64,000 bases of DNA from Penicillium oxalicum (taxonomy: Eukaryota; Ascomycota; Eurotiomycetes; Eurotiales; Aspergillaceae). A program made the position numbers and the translations under genes. Each line of letters starts with the position of its first letter. Position 1 is the first letter of the stretch. The stretch is from NCBI RefSeq assembly GCF_001723175.1, contig NC_064656.1:1488001-1552000 (forward strand). The letters are read 5' to 3'. Positions 61,704 to 64,000 of the stretch are shown one piece after another. The notes beneath the pieces are model-generated. The model was given only the letters and a program-made list of their open reading frames with translations. It ran no database searches and was not told the origin of the DNA.

Positions 61704-62900
61704 ATGAAAACCTACGGAAGACCGACATGGCGCGTCTATGACGACGAACGGGTCGCGAAAAAAAGACGCGTCCAGGACGAGTCCGACGAGGCAGAGACGA
61801 ATCTGCAATATGCCATCCGGGAATCCTCCGCCGCCGTCCTGTCCAGTCCGTCGCGCCGCAACTCGATAATCGGCTCCGAAGGCACGCTTGATGATATCGA
61901 TGATCTGACAACGCCTCCGTCATCGCCGCCGCCGCGATTGACTCCCCCACCGGCGAACACGCGCAAACCGACCTTTGCATTTTTAAAACGGAAGCAGAAG
62001 GAGGGCTCAGGAGGATCACCACTGACCGAGGTCAACACCAACAGTGTTCGCGCGTCTGCGGATCCGCCCAAGTCGCAGCAGCAACGACAGAACAGCGCGC
62101 ATCCCCCATCATTGCCCGCGCAATCGCAAAAGACAACCCCTAAACCCCCCGCACTTCGTCAAATGCAGATTGATCTGGGAACGGAGGTGCGAAAAACGTG
62201 CGCGACCTGTGGGATGGAATATATACCGTCGAACTCGGAAGACACGGCTCTACACAAAAAGTTCCACGAGATGAACTCGACGGGCGTGGATTTGGGCAAG
62301 GCGTTCATGCGCGCGAATGCGTCACGCTGGGTCTACGAGGCTACGCGATTCGACGAAGGATACGTGGTCATCGTGGATCGCAAGGCGACACCAAGCGCCA
62401 AAAACCAAGCGAAAAAGGTCCTCGAGGTCGTCAACAAGGAGCTGTCCTCGCCCAACATTGCAGATGAGGTGCTCTGGAGCCAGGCCGAGCCTCCCAAGCA
62501 TCTGCACAATGAGAGCTCCGAGGAGAAGGTGGATCGATACCGGGTATTTCTTCACATGAAAGACAGCCGCTGTGTGGGGTTGTGTCTCACGGAGCGCATC
62601 TGGGAGTCGCACCCGGTCGTGCAGAACGAGTCGGAGAGCAACCCACATGGATCCTCTGTCTCTGTGAAGGACGAAGTTCATCCGGCGATCGTGGGCGTCT
62701 CCCGGATCTGGACGTCTGGAGCATCTCGAAGGAAAGGAATTGCCCTGGATTTGCTGGACTGCGTAGTCAGCAACTTCATCTACGGCATGGAGATCCCCAA
62801 AGACAAGATCGCCTTCAGTCAGCCCACGGAGAGTGGCAAGCGACTGGCGCAAAAATTTTTCGAGGAGAATGCGACTTGGCATGTGTATAATGAACTGTGA
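61704..62900 (+). CDS. eco1: Sister-chromatid cohesion acetyltransferase Eco1/Ctf7
   Basis: Single exon, 398 residues. It acetylates the cohesin subunit Smc3 during S phase so that sister chromatids stay paired. Residues 1-155 are disordered, with an NLS-like AKKRR and SPPPRLTPPP stretches. A C2H2 zinc finger follows: Cys166, Cys169, His184 and His188 (CATCGMEY ... LHKKFH). The GNAT acetyltransferase domain occupies the C-terminal half, with VGVSRIWTSGASRRKGIALD (acetyl-CoA binding, about 331-350), the family signature IAFSQPTESGKRLAQKFF, and the end WHVYNEL. ATG 61704 is the first in this frame after the upstream region. It is divergent from Emg1 and 582 nt upstream of the next gene, on the same strand. 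Confidence 0.94.
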   Translation: MKTYGRPTWRVYDDERVAKKRRVQDESDEAETNLQYAIRESSAAVLSSPSRRNSIIGSEGTLDDIDDLTTPPSSPPPRLTPPPANTRKPTFAFLKRKQKEGSGGSPLTEVNTNSVRASADPPKSQQQRQNSAHPPSLPAQSQKTTPKPPALRQMQIDLGTEVRKTCATCGMEYIPSNSEDTALHKKFHEMNSTGVDLGKAFMRANASRWVYEATRFDEGYVVIVDRKATPSAKNQAKKVLEVVNKELSSPNIADEVLWSQAEPPKHLHNESSEEKVDRYRVFLHMKDSRCVGLCLTERIWESHPVVQNESESNPHGSSVSVKDEVHPAIVGVSRIWTSGASRRKGIALDLLDCVVSNFIYGMEIPKDKIAFSQPTESGKRLAQKFFEENATWHVYNEL

Positions 62901-63482
62901 TGAGCCTCATTTCTCTGCTGAGGTATTCAACTGGCCAGGGAGGCATCTGGAGCACGATCGTGGAGACCCATCTATGGTAAACGGTGGGGTTGCGTTTCTT
63001 CGTCTTCTTTTTTTTTTTTTTTCATCTGATGGTTCTTGTCGGATCGGGTTATAGCTCTCTGGGATCATCGGTACGGCATATGGACGGAGAGGGAGAAGGT
63101 CTCCTTGGTCTCTAGGATGGATTGGTGGCATTCGATTTCTAGCTTTCTCTTTCTCTCTCTTTTTTTTCCTTTTTGTGTCTGTCTTAGCATTGTACTATAC
63201 TTCTCATTTCAGCGCGACCGTCTCAGCCAACGTGACATTTCATTCCAGAACCAGGTTTTCCTATCTCCTTGAGAAATCGATTTGATCCTCCCTGATCAGA
63301 TTCGTAGTGATTGTTGAAGGGGCTTCCACCTGTGACATTGGATCTGCAACTGGTCTTTTTTTCGGGGATCCCGGACATCAGCGGAGAGGGGCGAATGGAT
63401 AAGAAGCGCGGGGATCCTGTCTTCCCCATCCAACCCTCTTGTCCGTGAATCTCGAGAAGGTTGACATTGCGAGCTCATTGCG
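62901..63482. other. Intergenic region downstream of Eco1
   Basis: Contains T-rich tracts (63009-63022 and 63155-63173) typical of 3' flanks, then the promoter of the next + strand gene. No other feature seen. Confidence 0.55.
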
Positions 63483-64000
63483 ATGTCAGCGTTCAACCCG
63501 TTTCGTGTCAAGAATGCAGACGGTAGGTTCATCTGCACATTCTCCTGTCCTCTCCGCCCATCCGCCGCCTGCCGATCAGCCGTGAAAGTGCCCAAGTCCA
63601 CTGCGATCCCAGTCTTCTCTCTCTCTCCGACCTTGTTCCACCCAGCAGCCATTGATGATGCGGGATGCTAATTGATGCGACGCAACAGGCAGCTCCGCTA
63701 GCGCGACCAAACAGCTTCAGATTGCTGGCAAAGATGTGCAGCCGGGCGAGTTTTTCAAACCGCTCCCTCCACTGCAGCAGCCTCGCCCTCATTCTCATAG
63801 TGCCTCCACAACTCAGACCCCCGAGACCGAAGCGTCGAATTCCTCGACCGTGAACATTGTGAATCCTTTCGGCCCTGATCCATCGACGGACGACCCCACC
63901 CCCAGTGCTGCTGAAGATGGCTCGTCCATCGCACCGGTCTCATTTCCAAGTCCGTCCGCAGATGGTCTTTCTGCAGGGCCACTAGAGAGAAGACCTAGTG
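63483..64000 (+). CDS. Unrecognised protein, 5' part only (runs off the window)
   Basis: Exon 1 is 63483-63522 and exon 2 begins at 63689, after a 166-nt intron (donor GTAGGT, acceptor CAACAG); the frame then stays open to the last base. The visible part has about 117 residues: MSAFNPFRVKNADG, a short block around SATKQLQIAGKDVQPGEFF, then Ser/Thr/Pro-rich sequence with a second NPFG motif. It looks like the disordered N-terminus of a larger protein. I do not recognise the family, and the rest lies outside the window. The intron keeps frame and the Gly-Ser junction is plausible, so the gene model is likely, but function cannot be stated. Confidence 0.65.

Overview
The window is nuclear DNA of a filamentous ascomycete, most likely of the order Eurotiales (Aspergillus/Penicillium type). 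The basis is: spliceosomal genes with short introns (mostly 55-200 nt) that start GTAWGT/GTRAGT and carry CTAAC/CTGAC-like branch sites; a 574-residue fungal ATP sulfurylase with an APS-kinase-like C-terminal domain; a Zn2Cys6 transcription factor; a GH18 chitinase; a GH3 beta-glucosidase close to the Aspergillus BGL1 type; and a fungal histone H1. There is no sign of an organelle, virus, plasmid, intact transposon or CRISPR array. I rebuilt 17 protein-coding genes by joining exons across splice sites and checking that every junction keeps the reading frame. Identities rest on sequence recognition; no database search was run.

Layout. 0-10.5 kb, + strand: a one-pass membrane protein with an EGF-like repeat, ATP sulfurylase (sC/met3), and a mitochondrial membrane protein of the family often labelled 'MFS maltose permease'. 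12-29.5 kb, - strand: PI4P 5-kinase (Mss4), a secreted GH18 chitinase, histone H1 (7 exons) and FEN1/Rad27 (5 exons). 30-37 kb, + strand: a Zn2Cys6 regulator divergent from FEN1, glutaryl-CoA dehydrogenase, and ubiquitin-conjugating enzyme Ubc4. 41-43 kb, +: a secreted GMC oxidoreductase. 43.5-58 kb, - strand: a TRP14-like thioredoxin protein, a GH3 beta-glucosidase, a VOC-domain protein with a long disordered tail, and the ribosome biogenesis methyltransferase Emg1/Nep1. 61.7-64 kb, +: cohesin acetyltransferase Eco1 and the 5' part of an unrecognised gene that runs off the window.

The genes are mostly independent housekeeping or secreted-enzyme loci, not one pathway cluster. Two loose themes are visible: DNA replication and chromatin (FEN1, Eco1, histone H1) and secreted carbohydrate or oxidative enzymes (chitinase, beta-glucosidase, GMC oxidoreductase). 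About half of the window is intergenic. Four gaps of roughly 3.9-5 kb have no gene I can support.

The most notable observations are: a 5-nt micro-exon in FEN1 that carries the codon for catalytic Asp34; two further exons of 26 and 23 nt in histone H1; a roughly tenfold excess of GTAC tetramers upstream of the ATP sulfurylase gene; a chitinase whose conserved active-site Tyr is replaced by Val; an Emg1 leader whose short ORF ends inside a splice-donor-like sequence; and a VOC protein joined to a glycine-zipper segment and repeat-rich tail.
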